The notes: generated by a model not told the origin, from the sequence alone. DNA of 64,000 bases from Phycisphaerae bacterium (GCA_028289375.1 JANQQK010000012.1:1-64000); one strand, 5' to 3'. Counted from the first letter of the stretch, positions 34,795-44,225 are shown. Translations and numbers: made by a program.

Positions 34795-37017
34795 ATGCGA
34801 TCGATTTCCGCCGTTGTCTTTGTATTTCATGTTGCGTGTCTTTCCGTCAGTACCACGCTCGCACACTTTTCATTCATCATACCGTCCGAGGATTCGCTCT
34901 CGGCCAAGATCATCATGGCCGAGACACTTGATGATACTGAATCGATCAGTGTCCGGTTTTTGGGTGACATGACGCTGTATCAGAAATCTCGCAGGGGCGA
35001 TGTAGCAGTCCTTCGCACCAAACCAATCGATGACAAAACACTGCAGGTCGAGTCACGCGGAGAGGGCACGCGAGTAATCTACGGCAAGGCCGATCTGGGC
35101 GTCATGGAGCGAGGATCGACCCCACACCATCTGATCTACCATCCAAAATCCATCATCGGCAATCCATATGACGACGCGACCCGGCTGGACGACGCGTCAC
35201 CAATCGAGTTGATCCCGGTCCTTGCGTCCACTGACGGCCAATTTCGGCTTCAGCTTGTCGTCTCCGGCGCACCAAAACCCGAATCGGAAGTGACGATGAT
35301 CTTCCCCGACGGCACTGTCGAAGTGGTTGTGACCGATCAAGATGGAATGACCACGAGCTTTGAAGCGTCCGGGCGGTATGCCGCGTGGGCGCGCCATTGG
35401 GATGAAACGCCAGGTGTACTGAACGGCAAGATGTTCCAACAGGTGCGTCACTACGCAACAATCGTTCTTGACGCCGACGGTGATCAGTCCACTCAGTCAG
35501 CTATCGATAGAGCGTCGGACGATTCAGGTGTTGCCAGATGGATCGACCTGCCAATCGCGACAGCGAGTTTCGGCGCAGTGGCTTCTCGGGGTTGGTTGTA
35601 CCTTTATGGTGGGCATACTGCGGTTCCACACGAATACCACACAAGCTCGTCATCTGGTGAATTCTGGCGACTGGACCTAACGGAGCCAAGCGATTGGCAG
35701 TCGCTGCCAGGGGGTGTCTCACTTCAGGGGATGAATCTTGCAGCCGTAGACGGGCTGATCTATCGCGTGGGTGGCATGCGATCACTAAACGAGATTGGAG
35801 AACCTGCCGACAACCGCTCTATCGCAGATTGTGCGGTCTTTGACCCTGCGTCCATGTCGTGGAGAGAATTGCCTGATCTGCCCGTGCCTCGCTCATCGCA
35901 TGACGTGGTGGCCGTTGGCCGAACATTGTACGTGTTGGGTGGTTGGCAGATGCAGCACAACGGGCCATCGGTGTGGGCAAGCGCGATGTTCGCGCTCGAT
36001 CTGGATCAGAAGGAACCCAATTGGGAGCGACTAGCACAGCCATTTCATCGTCGCGCGCTCATAGCCGCTGCTGTTGACGAGCACATTTACGTAATGGGTG
36101 GGTTCGGCGAAACGAACAAACCGAGTCGTCGCGTCGAAGTGTACAACACGGTGACCCGCAAATGGTCTGAAGGTCCCGATCTGCCAGGACGACGGATTAA
36201 CGGCTTCGCGCCCGCGTCCTGCACGCACGATGGCCGACTCTTGGTCAGCGTCGGAGATGGCACGTTGTATCGCTTGTCGGAAAATCGTAAGTCGTGGGAA
36301 GCTGTTGCCGAAACAACGCCGCGCATCGTACATCGCATGGTTCCAGCAGGCGCTCGGGTACTTGTGATGGGCGGCGCGGCTGACGGTGATGTCATCAATC
36401 TACTTGAATCTGTCCGCCTGTCTCAGCCCGGTGCGGGAGCGGAAACGACTGAATCGGCGACTGCATCGCGTCGTCGGGTGACCTCTGCAGACGCTGGTGA
36501 CAAGCACGCGCCCCATGCCATTGCATCAGGGCAGACTACGCGGGTAGAGGCTGATGCGCCCTCGGAACAGAGTCCCCGAACGACGAGCAAATCCGCGGAA
36601 AAAGACCCGATCGCACTTGGCCAGACGATGTGTCCAGTCATGACGTCCAAGCGCGTTAACCATGAGAGCCCAGTCGCAGTCTATCGGGGGCGTCCTGTTG
36701 CTCTGTGCTGCGAAACTTGCCTAGCCAAGTGGGACAGGAATCCCGATTCGTACGCGGCAGTCGCCCAGATCCCGCAATTGCGAGGCTTAATCGTTGCGCC
36801 GCGAAAAATCGAGCAGGTCTACTGCCCAGTCTACAAAGATCGCGTTGTCACGTCGGACGACCCATCCGTCGAATATCTTGGCAAGACGATCCACCTATTC
36901 AATCGAGCAGCAGTTCGCCGCTGGAATGACGATCCGAAGAGACACGCTGACGTGGATGTGTTGCCGCAGCTGCGAAATCCTTCAAAGGAACGAACGATCG
37001 CTCAATCGAGCGATTGA
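34795..37017 (+). CDS. DUF4198-like domain + Kelch repeats + two YHS-like modules (740 aa), exported
   Basis: N-term AHFSFIIPSEDS...(DUF4198-like); Kelch GWLYLYGGHTA, LIYRVGGMRS, TLYVLGGWQM, HIYVMGGFGE; CPVMTSKRVNHESPVAVYRGRPVALCCETCLAKWDRNPDSY and second CPVYKDRVV... Confidence 0.75.
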   Translation: MRSISAVVFVFHVACLSVSTTLAHFSFIIPSEDSLSAKIIMAETLDDTESISVRFLGDMTLYQKSRRGDVAVLRTKPIDDKTLQVESRGEGTRVIYGKADLGVMERGSTPHHLIYHPKSIIGNPYDDATRLDDASPIELIPVLASTDGQFRLQLVVSGAPKPESEVTMIFPDGTVEVVVTDQDGMTTSFEASGRYAAWARHWDETPGVLNGKMFQQVRHYATIVLDADGDQSTQSAIDRASDDSGVARWIDLPIATASFGAVASRGWLYLYGGHTAVPHEYHTSSSSGEFWRLDLTEPSDWQSLPGGVSLQGMNLAAVDGLIYRVGGMRSLNEIGEPADNRSIADCAVFDPASMSWRELPDLPVPRSSHDVVAVGRTLYVLGGWQMQHNGPSVWASAMFALDLDQKEPNWERLAQPFHRRALIAAAVDEHIYVMGGFGETNKPSRRVEVYNTVTRKWSEGPDLPGRRINGFAPASCTHDGRLLVSVGDGTLYRLSENRKSWEAVAETTPRIVHRMVPAGARVLVMGGAADGDVINLLESVRLSQPGAGAETTESATASRRRVTSADAGDKHAPHAIASGQTTRVEADAPSEQSPRTTSKSAEKDPIALGQTMCPVMTSKRVNHESPVAVYRGRPVALCCETCLAKWDRNPDSYAAVAQIPQLRGLIVAPRKIEQVYCPVYKDRVVTSDDPSVEYLGKTIHLFNRAAVRRWNDDPKRHADVDVLPQLRNPSKERTIAQSSD

Positions 37018-37098
37018 CCTCCTCGCAGTACGACCAGCGTCGAGAGATAGTGAGCCTTGGCCCGGTTTTACGAGACCGTTGCGTGCTCGAACGGAGTA

Positions 37099-38229
37099 TC
37101 AGCGAAGTAGTCGCACAGCGAGCTCACCCAATTCAGCAGCCGCGGTGAGTTTTTCTGGAGTGGCTGTCAAGTTGGCCAAGCAAATGATCGTCACGTCGCG
37201 ATCCGGCAAGTATACCGCGAACGCGGAATACCCCGGCACATCGCCTGTGCTGCCGATCCCACCGTTCTGACGAGCAATGTGGAACCCATACTCGATCTGT
37301 TCGTAACCGATGTCGATCCAGTCGAATAGCGCCACGCGACCTGTTTCGCCCACCAGCTCACCGCGCGAAGCTGCACGCGTAAACTTCGCCAAATCATCCA
37401 TCGTGCTATACATGTCGCCGGACGCACCCCAAACGCTTCCGCTCCAGTCGGTCGCATCGAACCAGAAGTCACCATACCGAACGAGGTTGTCCCTCTGTCC
37501 AAAGCGATAACCGCGCGGCGTCGGCGTAGGTACGCGACTCCCATGTGGATACCCCGTATGCGACAGACCAAGGCGTCGAACGATACGATCGTCAACAGCC
37601 TCGTACCACGGCTTGCCAGTGACCGCATCAATAATCTCACCGAGCAGGATGGTGTTGCTATTGGAGTACATCCATCCCTCACCTGGCGGGAAGAGCGGTT
37701 CCATCGACCACGTATAAGCGAGAATCTCCTCAGCCTTCCACTGCCGATCCGGCTCCGATTGCAGCGCCTTCTGGAGCTTGGGATTGGCCATCTCACGCGG
37801 AATTCCGCTGGTGTGGTAGCCCAGCATGGCGACAGTGATGTTTTCACCGTTTGGAACCACGCCCGGCAAGTACTTTGAAACTGAGGCATCGAGCTCCAGA
37901 ATTCCCTCGTCGACGAGCTGCAGGATGACTTGACCGACAAATAGCTTCGTGACGCTCGCGATACGGAAGTGATCGCCGCGGAGAATCGGCCGGCTGCGGT
38001 CTTCGTCGGCGAAGCCAAGCGGCAAAAAGAGCGCCGGTTCTGTTTCCGCACCTCGATAGATGCCGAACACCGCACCCGGTGTCTGCAGCGTCTCAAACTG
38101 GCGAGATAGCTGCGTGCGAATGTGATTCAGAGGCAGCCCGTCGGAACTGGTAACGGCGGGGCCGGTCAATGCGCACCCCGCCGCGATCAGTCCGAATACC
38201 GTGACAAACAAGCGAGTGAATTTGCTCAT
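37099..38229 (-). CDS. Serine hydrolase, beta-lactamase/class C PBP family, lipoprotein
   Basis: SVTKLF (SxxK), GWMYSNSNTILLGEI (YSN), lipobox GLIAAGCAL. Confidence 0.88.
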   Translation of the reverse strand: MSKFTRLFVTVFGLIAAGCALTGPAVTSSDGLPLNHIRTQLSRQFETLQTPGAVFGIYRGAETEPALFLPLGFADEDRSRPILRGDHFRIASVTKLFVGQVILQLVDEGILELDASVSKYLPGVVPNGENITVAMLGYHTSGIPREMANPKLQKALQSEPDRQWKAEEILAYTWSMEPLFPPGEGWMYSNSNTILLGEIIDAVTGKPWYEAVDDRIVRRLGLSHTGYPHGSRVPTPTPRGYRFGQRDNLVRYGDFWFDATDWSGSVWGASGDMYSTMDDLAKFTRAASRGELVGETGRVALFDWIDIGYEQIEYGFHIARQNGGIGSTGDVPGYSAFAVYLPDRDVTIICLANLTATPEKLTAAAELGELAVRLLR

Positions 38230-38256
38230 ATCGAATCAGAAATTACGATGGATGGT

Positions 38257-38940
38257 TCAGTTACGACGCCGGACGATAGCGACACACGCGATGGCCAGAA
38301 GGGACAGGGCGGTCGGTTCTGGAACTGTTGTCAACGTTCCTGAGAAATCCCAAACGACCGGCGTGTCACTGTCAGTAGCGATCAGCCCCACGAATTGTTC
38401 GCCGCTTACATCGAAGTTACCGTTTGCAACAATGCTGCCCCCGAACGCGGTCACCATCACGTCGCTGGTCAGACTCATCGAAACGAGCACGTCGTTTACC
38501 AATTCAACGGTCCCCGAGAAGTCTGTAACGGTCGTCTCGATGTCATCCCACCGTCCATAGTTGATATATGACGGGTTTCCCGGCTGCGCACCGATTCCAA
38601 GCTCGATCGCGGAAATCGGAGCGGTTCCAGTGCCGCCGATCAGCGCGGACTCGTCGAATGTGACATTGCCAAGTCGAAAGTCAGAGTCATTCGGAAAACC
38701 GTCAAACGCCGGATTCCCAATCACGACAGATGGATCGCTGATCAGATGAAAACGTTGTTGATGATCGTTGGGGGGAGGCTGGACAAGATCCATTCGGAAG
38801 AATGTGTCCGATGGGTTCTCAATGTAGGCGGAGTCGCCGTCGGCGATTCCGTCGAGCGCAACGACACCCGCAACCGCAGGGGTCGATACCACGAACCAGC
38901 AAGCGAGCCCGAACAGGTGTATACCATGACCATTCCTCAT
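38257..38940 (-). CDS. PEP-CTERM exported protein
   Basis: Signal peptide; C-terminus VPEPTALSLLAIACVAIVRRRN. Confidence 0.85.
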   Translation of the reverse strand: MRNGHGIHLFGLACWFVVSTPAVAGVVALDGIADGDSAYIENPSDTFFRMDLVQPPPNDHQQRFHLISDPSVVIGNPAFDGFPNDSDFRLGNVTFDESALIGGTGTAPISAIELGIGAQPGNPSYINYGRWDDIETTVTDFSGTVELVNDVLVSMSLTSDVMVTAFGGSIVANGNFDVSGEQFVGLIATDSDTPVVWDFSGTLTTVPEPTALSLLAIACVAIVRRRN

Positions 38941-38989
38941 GCTTCTCTCTCTCTTCCTTAAAGCCGTAGCATCCCGCATCGGAATGCCC

Positions 38990-39976
38990 TTAAGGCGTGC
39001 CATGATATTGTTGCAGCCGACCGAAGTCCAACAGGTCAACGTCGCGATCGACGTCGAGATCTGCCTCGCGACATTCGCAAAGCGGAACAGGATTGCCCCG
39101 TCCTGCCGCGCATGAACGAAACTCCGAAAAGTCGAGCAGATCGACTCGTACGTCATCGTTCAAGTCGCCGGGGACGAATTCGCCAGTCGCATCACGCGTT
39201 GCGACGATCGTGCCTTCGTATTTCAGCTCAACAACCAGAAAATTGATGAACAATTTGGTGAGTGAGTAAACCGGCAGCGTCAAAACTTCAGCCGTCTCGT
39301 CCTTGCCGATCCAGGCGTCGTTGTCGGTCGAACTGGTGTCGTCCGGACTGATCGTGTTGATCATATCTGTGATGGGAGGAGATCCCCCGGAACTGTAATA
39401 AATTGTACCGGATACGAAATCAGTGGGTGTACCACCCTCGTCGAACGCGCCGCACGCAAATGGCTTAGCGGACTCGTCGATCAAGGTCATCTGCAGATCG
39501 CGTGTTGAGCTTGGCGAAAGCCCGCCCATGCCCAGGACGTTGCCAAGGGGCGACAAGTCCGTAATGAACCCGTAGTTGGCAGGGGCCGGTGAATTGGTGT
39601 AGCCGTCGGGTTCATCGAGGTCGCCGGGGTATTGCGAGAAGTCCGTGCCGGGAAGCCAATCACCGGAATTGCCGGCAATCAAGAGCGTTCCCGATAGCAT
39701 CTGGATGGTCGTCGGCGTCAATTCGACCACGACTGTTCCGGTGTACTGAGCGACATTGCTATTCTCGCCTTGGAGAAAGCTGTCGAGCGGCACACCAGCG
39801 AGGAACACGGTGGACCTTCCCTGCAGCGCGCTTCGCGTTGGATCAACCGTATACTCGAACACTTCGGCACTGGCATGCGTCGCGAACAAGAGCATCGTCA
39901 CCAGCACGCGTATGCGAGCAACGGAACACCCGCACTTCCAATTTCGTCTTGATCGTGTCACTTTACAAACATCCAT
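38990..39976 (-). CDS. Exported protein with dockerin-like EF-hand tail
   Basis: GDLNDDVRVDLLDFSEFRSCAAGRGNPVPLCECREADLDVDRDVDLLDFGRLQQYHG. Confidence 0.75.
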   Translation of the reverse strand: MDVCKVTRSRRNWKCGCSVARIRVLVTMLLFATHASAEVFEYTVDPTRSALQGRSTVFLAGVPLDSFLQGENSNVAQYTGTVVVELTPTTIQMLSGTLLIAGNSGDWLPGTDFSQYPGDLDEPDGYTNSPAPANYGFITDLSPLGNVLGMGGLSPSSTRDLQMTLIDESAKPFACGAFDEGGTPTDFVSGTIYYSSGGSPPITDMINTISPDDTSSTDNDAWIGKDETAEVLTLPVYSLTKLFINFLVVELKYEGTIVATRDATGEFVPGDLNDDVRVDLLDFSEFRSCAAGRGNPVPLCECREADLDVDRDVDLLDFGRLQQYHGTP

Positions 39977-40911
39977 TTGTTGCTGCGCTCGCCTCCGATA
40001 TCCGGCGCAACGTACCCCAGTCGTTTGGCAATCGTCTCGGGCGATTGATTAACATACTGCCGAACGCGGATCGAAGTCGCGTGTCCATCTGCCCAAGTCA
40101 CATTGACCGTCTCGCCCACGTGGCGACCGTGGGCCGATGCAATGGGTTTTGCCCGCAACCAACCATTCGGAAACGACAGGCCAATTGGCGGTGAAATTGT
40201 TGGATTCGGAACGACGCGCCCGAGCATCAGGTCACCTGCATCAGCAAACATGGCGATAGTGCTGGAGCTCCCGATTTCCTCCGGGCGATAGCCGACCCAG
40301 CTTCGGTACCCGGTCAAGTTGGGGTTTGTCGCGTAGAAGTTCTCGTGTCGGAAACCCAGTAGCAAGCCGTTGTAGCCGTAGTCCACTGCGACTGGATACG
40401 CGAGGTTGAACTGCGCGTAGAATTCTACAATGTCCACCGGAGCTTCGAATTCCGGGCATCCTGCGATGTCCACTGAGTTTCCAAGATACGGATATAGCAG
40501 CCCATTCTGGAAAGCCAGCTGCGGATCGCCGGGAGTGTCGTCCGACCATGACCACCTCACATTGACCCCGAGTCCGCCACTCCGATTGGCGATCGCCCCG
40601 TCAAACTGCGAGTACGGTACGACGCGTCCATGGTCCGTCGCATACAGATGATTCGCGACGCCCAGTTGCCTGACGTTGGAAGCGCAGACCACCCGCCGCC
40701 CGCTTCGCCTCGCGTCTTGGAGCGATGGAACTAAGGCCCCGATTAGGACGGCAATGATTCCTATGGCTATCATCAACTCAATCAGAGTGAATCCGCGTGA
40801 GGCAGCCAACGTGCTGACCGGATCAAAACTACTACAGTCCTTGAGGCTCTTACGTTCCAAGACGGCATTCCAATCTTCAACGTCGCCAACATCCGAGCAA
40901 GGTGACACCAT
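39958..40911 (-). CDS. Prepilin-like protein
   Basis: RGFTLIELMIAIGIIAVLIGALVPSLQDARRSGRRVVCASNVRQLGVANHLYATDHG; C-terminal ADGHA motif. Confidence 0.85.
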   Translation of the reverse strand: MVSPCSDVGDVEDWNAVLERKSLKDCSSFDPVSTLAASRGFTLIELMIAIGIIAVLIGALVPSLQDARRSGRRVVCASNVRQLGVANHLYATDHGRVVPYSQFDGAIANRSGGLGVNVRWSWSDDTPGDPQLAFQNGLLYPYLGNSVDIAGCPEFEAPVDIVEFYAQFNLAYPVAVDYGYNGLLLGFRHENFYATNPNLTGYRSWVGYRPEEIGSSSTIAMFADAGDLMLGRVVPNPTISPPIGLSFPNGWLRAKPIASAHGRHVGETVNVTWADGHATSIRVRQYVNQSPETIAKRLGYVAPDIGGERSNKWMFVK

Positions 40912-41214
40912 CAGAGCGCGATTACTCAATCGCCACCGTGCGGCAAAAGCATGGCCATCGTTGCACTCTGACGTCGGCGATCCGGATCTTGTCGGAATCA
41001 CTCGTTGACGATCAAACTCCAACGCTTCCGGTAGCGTGCAACTTGTCACTTCCATATCCGAGCACGCAGTTGACGGTCGGTACTGCCGCGATTCGGGGTG
41101 CTCGGGGTATTTTGGCATCAGAGCCAAGTTTCCGTCGGACGCCGGATTCTAACAGGGACGCGTCCTCTCGACCAAATCTCGATTCGATTTAGGGGGGGGC
41201 AACCGTACCGCGAT

Positions 41215-41258
41215 GCTCCTACCTCGGACCTTTTATTAGGGAGGTTCGAGGTAGGAGC
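41215..41258. other. Strong stem-loop: 17-bp stem (one G-T), 10-nt loop
   Basis: GCTCCTACCTCGGACCT / TTTATTAGGG / AGGTTCGAGGTAGGAGC. Confidence 0.75.
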
Positions 41259-41414
41259 CAGCGACTGACCAGCCATCTCGCGAATCCCCAGTTCATGACA
41301 GACCGATGCGAAGTGTCGAGTTCCAAGAATCAAACTTCGTTGTCGGCCACTCCGGCAGCAGAGGTGTAGGAGGTAATCAACGACTGAGCCGTCACCGATA
41401 ACGCCGGAAGCTGA

Positions 41415-41600
41415 CTAGTGTCGGCCCGTGGACAGATACGAGTCTACTGCTCGCACCACGAGAGCCTTCACGTCGGGCGGTACATCAGACTCCATGATTA
41501 GTCGGATTGCACGCTCGGCCTCGTCGGAGTTTGCGCGCTTCGGTACAACATTTGTACAACATTCGGCGGAAATCGGCGTTTCTGAGAACGGCAAGGGGGT
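41415..41600 (-). other. Open reading segment in the integrase frame at the element right end (would be the Int C-terminus in the excised circle)
   Basis: In frame across the 68-bp core: TPLPFSETPISAECCTNVVPKRANSDEAERAIRLIMESDVPPDVKALVVRAVDSYLSTGRH* (61 codons, TAG at 41415-41417). Confidence 0.6.
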
Positions 41601-41668
41601 AAGGCGACGGTTTTGAAAACCGTTGAACGGGTAACCGTTCCGGGGGTTCGAATCCCTCCTCCTCCGAT
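41601..41668 (+). repeat. attR: 68-bp direct repeat (truncated tRNA-Ser copy)
   Basis: Identical to 19034-19101; upstream 5' part of tRNA (GGAGGAGTGGCCGAGCGGCTG) absent. Confidence 0.95.
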
Positions 41669-41690
41669 CAAAACCAGGCGTTGTCGCACG

Positions 41691-44225
41691 TCATCCATTT
41701 CGCGATGCAACCGCCTGTCTTCCGCCGCGGGACACCAACGCCCCGACGACCAGAAGACACAAACCCGCAACCAGCATCGTTCGGCCCTTCGTGGCCGGTA
41801 CCGCGATTTCGCAATCATCGGGGATTCCATTCGCGTTGTCGTCCGGACTCTGTCCAGCCGCGATGTCCAACGCATCCGGCAGATCGCTATCGTTGCAGTC
41901 TGCCGCAAAGACAAACACCTTCGCGACGTCCTGTCCGCCGGCCGAATCGGGATAGGCAAATCGTAGCGATCCGTCGACAACCTCGTGGTTCAGCGCCGAG
42001 AGAAACGCACCGTCGCCGTCAACCGAATGGACAAACAGCGACGCACCTGCAGGCCACGCCTCGGGCAGGGGGACTTGCAACATTGCGTCGGGACCGATCG
42101 GCTTGCGCAACTCAATGTAGGTCGGTGTGCGTCGCTCGATGACGAAGTGATCAGCCCCACCCAATGACGCACCTCGATACGACCGAACGTATCCGCCGCG
42201 AATCCGACCATCAAAGGATTCAACATAGCAACCGTCCGGTGGCAACTCGACGTCGGCGACCACTGCCGACGCTGCTTGATCCCAGTTGCGCCAGATCGTC
42301 CACCCATCCATCGACGTGCGTGTCACATCGTCGGATAGATGCATGTAGTCCGTGATCCGATTCCCCACGTAGTCGGCTACCAGGCCCTCCTGAATCGTCG
42401 CGACGATGTCGACCCACGGATCGGAAATCCCCGCGGTCAGATCGTAGCTGAGCAGGTGTCCCTGCGCGATGTTCCAGCAGAGGGTGGAAACGTCGGTGGT
42501 CATGACCTCGGGCGCAAGATCATGTTGATAGAACAGGACCTTGTCGCCCACGAGCATCTGCGCAAGCGGATAGGGTTCCCAGTTCTCCTCGCCCAACACT
42601 TCATCCAGATCGCGGGCCCGCTGATCGAGCAACACACCCCCACAAAAACCCGCTTCCCATCTGGCCAGCCGATCAAACCCGCGCTCGGTCATCAGCAGCC
42701 GATCCGCATTGTTCTCCACATGTTCCATCAATCCCGTGATGTACGTCGTCGGTCCGGACGCAGAAGCGTTTGTATCGTAAACAAAGCTCCGCGCACCGAT
42801 CTGATCCTCGAAGACGGCGTTAAATCCATAATCGCCGGTGAGTTGATCCATCACCTGCTGAACCTTCGTGTTCACGAACGCACTGGCGAAACTGACCACG
42901 TAGCCATCGTTGGGACCATACGACTCGAAGACCGGCGATCCGTTGAGATTGAGAACGGCGACGTCATTCAGCGTCAGCGGCGGTGGAAGATTGGTCAGCG
43001 TCGGCCCTTCGTCGTCCCACCACGTCGGGTTGAAGTAGGGCATCACCAGCTGTCCGCGCTGCTGCGCGTTGGCCACGGCCACGCGAAACGCTTCGTCGCT
43101 GCCCCACTGTGGGTCGGCTGGCAGTACCTCCGGGTATCGGTTGTCGAACCCACCCGCCCAGTACGCGACAGGATGAATCAACGCAGGAGACGGCAGACCT
43201 GCCAGCACTGAGTCGAGCTGATCGTAACCAAAACCAAGCTGACCAAGGTCCGCCTTGTACAGGGGCGATTGACGCAATGCGTCCCAAACGTTTCCAACCT
43301 TCGTCACCACATCAGACCATTCGTCCATCCCGGCATCGATGCGCAGATGAGCGACAGCGTCCGCACCTTCATCGCGGAATCGCACGCGCAAAGGGCCAAG
43401 TGTCACGGTCTCACCGGCCTCCAACGCGACATTGAAGTTGTGGCTGAAGATACTGCTGTCCGGAACGTCATCATCGTCCGGCCAGAATGCGAGCGACGCG
43501 TAGAAATGCTCCGTCCGATCAAGATCGATGGCGTAGATAGACACGGGACCTGCATCGGTATTGATGAACACAGCGTCGCTGAACAGGGTCGGATACGCGC
43601 GGCCAAAGCTGCGATCTTCCTGGAAGAAGGTCGATTTCAAACGAACACCGGGATGCAGTGGATACACCACATCGACGATTTCGTTCTCAGCGAAAATCAG
43701 ATCACTCGGAAACAGCGCGAAGTCGAGAATCGACGCCCGCTCGTTGGTGAGCGTGAGCGACAGATCGAAATACGCGTCGTCGAACAGCCGAATGGCGACG
43801 TCCGCCCGCACGCCGGCAGGTGTCGGTCCGCCGGGCGTGTACGTGAGCAGAATTGACGATTCGACAGGGTCAAAGCTGTAGGCGAATGCGTTGGACCACC
43901 CGCTGGCAAACGAGCAACCGCCCACGTAGGCATCCGTCTCCTCGGGAAACACCGATCCCCAGAGGCAATCGAATCGTGAGCCACCCATGATGACCTGCCC
44001 GGACACACCATCGGTCCATCGCGTGAACGCACCGTTCACCTTGCTCATGGCGACTTCATACATCCCCGGCACGCCGAATTGAACTTCCGCACCGGCGTCG
44101 TCGAAGTAAGCCCGCTGACCGTGCACCATCGTGACAGCGCAGCCACACACCAGTACGACCTTCCAGGCAGTCAGTTGCACTCTGCTGCTGGGAGATTCAG
44201 ATCGGTGGGACATCTTGGGGATCAT
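41691..44225 (-). CDS. Exported glycoside-hydrolase-like (DUF6259-like) protein with C-terminal sorting-like tail
   Basis: Signal peptide; central AVFEDQIGARSFVYD...LLMTERGFDRLARWEAGFCGGVL barrel-like; tail VPATKGRTMLVAGLCLLVVGALVSRGGRQAVASRNG. Confidence 0.6.
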   Translation of the reverse strand: MIPKMSHRSESPSSRVQLTAWKVVLVCGCAVTMVHGQRAYFDDAGAEVQFGVPGMYEVAMSKVNGAFTRWTDGVSGQVIMGGSRFDCLWGSVFPEETDAYVGGCSFASGWSNAFAYSFDPVESSILLTYTPGGPTPAGVRADVAIRLFDDAYFDLSLTLTNERASILDFALFPSDLIFAENEIVDVVYPLHPGVRLKSTFFQEDRSFGRAYPTLFSDAVFINTDAGPVSIYAIDLDRTEHFYASLAFWPDDDDVPDSSIFSHNFNVALEAGETVTLGPLRVRFRDEGADAVAHLRIDAGMDEWSDVVTKVGNVWDALRQSPLYKADLGQLGFGYDQLDSVLAGLPSPALIHPVAYWAGGFDNRYPEVLPADPQWGSDEAFRVAVANAQQRGQLVMPYFNPTWWDDEGPTLTNLPPPLTLNDVAVLNLNGSPVFESYGPNDGYVVSFASAFVNTKVQQVMDQLTGDYGFNAVFEDQIGARSFVYDTNASASGPTTYITGLMEHVENNADRLLMTERGFDRLARWEAGFCGGVLLDQRARDLDEVLGEENWEPYPLAQMLVGDKVLFYQHDLAPEVMTTDVSTLCWNIAQGHLLSYDLTAGISDPWVDIVATIQEGLVADYVGNRITDYMHLSDDVTRTSMDGWTIWRNWDQAASAVVADVELPPDGCYVESFDGRIRGGYVRSYRGASLGGADHFVIERRTPTYIELRKPIGPDAMLQVPLPEAWPAGASLFVHSVDGDGAFLSALNHEVVDGSLRFAYPDSAGGQDVAKVFVFAADCNDSDLPDALDIAAGQSPDDNANGIPDDCEIAVPATKGRTMLVAGLCLLVVGALVSRGGRQAVASRNG

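Larger units (their letters stand above)
19034..41668. mobile_element. Integrative element (~22.6 kb) inserted in tRNA-Ser(TGA)
   Basis: Perfect 68-bp direct repeats at both ends, tyrosine integrase abutting the tRNA-proximal end, AlpA-like/Xre regulators, phage-like ATPase. Confidence 0.9.

Noticed and set aside
34503-34796. 97-aa minus-strand ORF divergent from the Kelch fusion gene
   Set aside because: Spans the Fur-like palindrome in its 5' half and lacks recognisable domain; possibly a shorter real ORF from 34676 but not supportable.
41580-41666. Second tRNA-Ser gene
   Set aside because: Only the 3' 66-68 nt match; the 5' acceptor and D-arm (GGAGGAGTGGCCGAGCGGCTG) are missing, so it is the attR copy.
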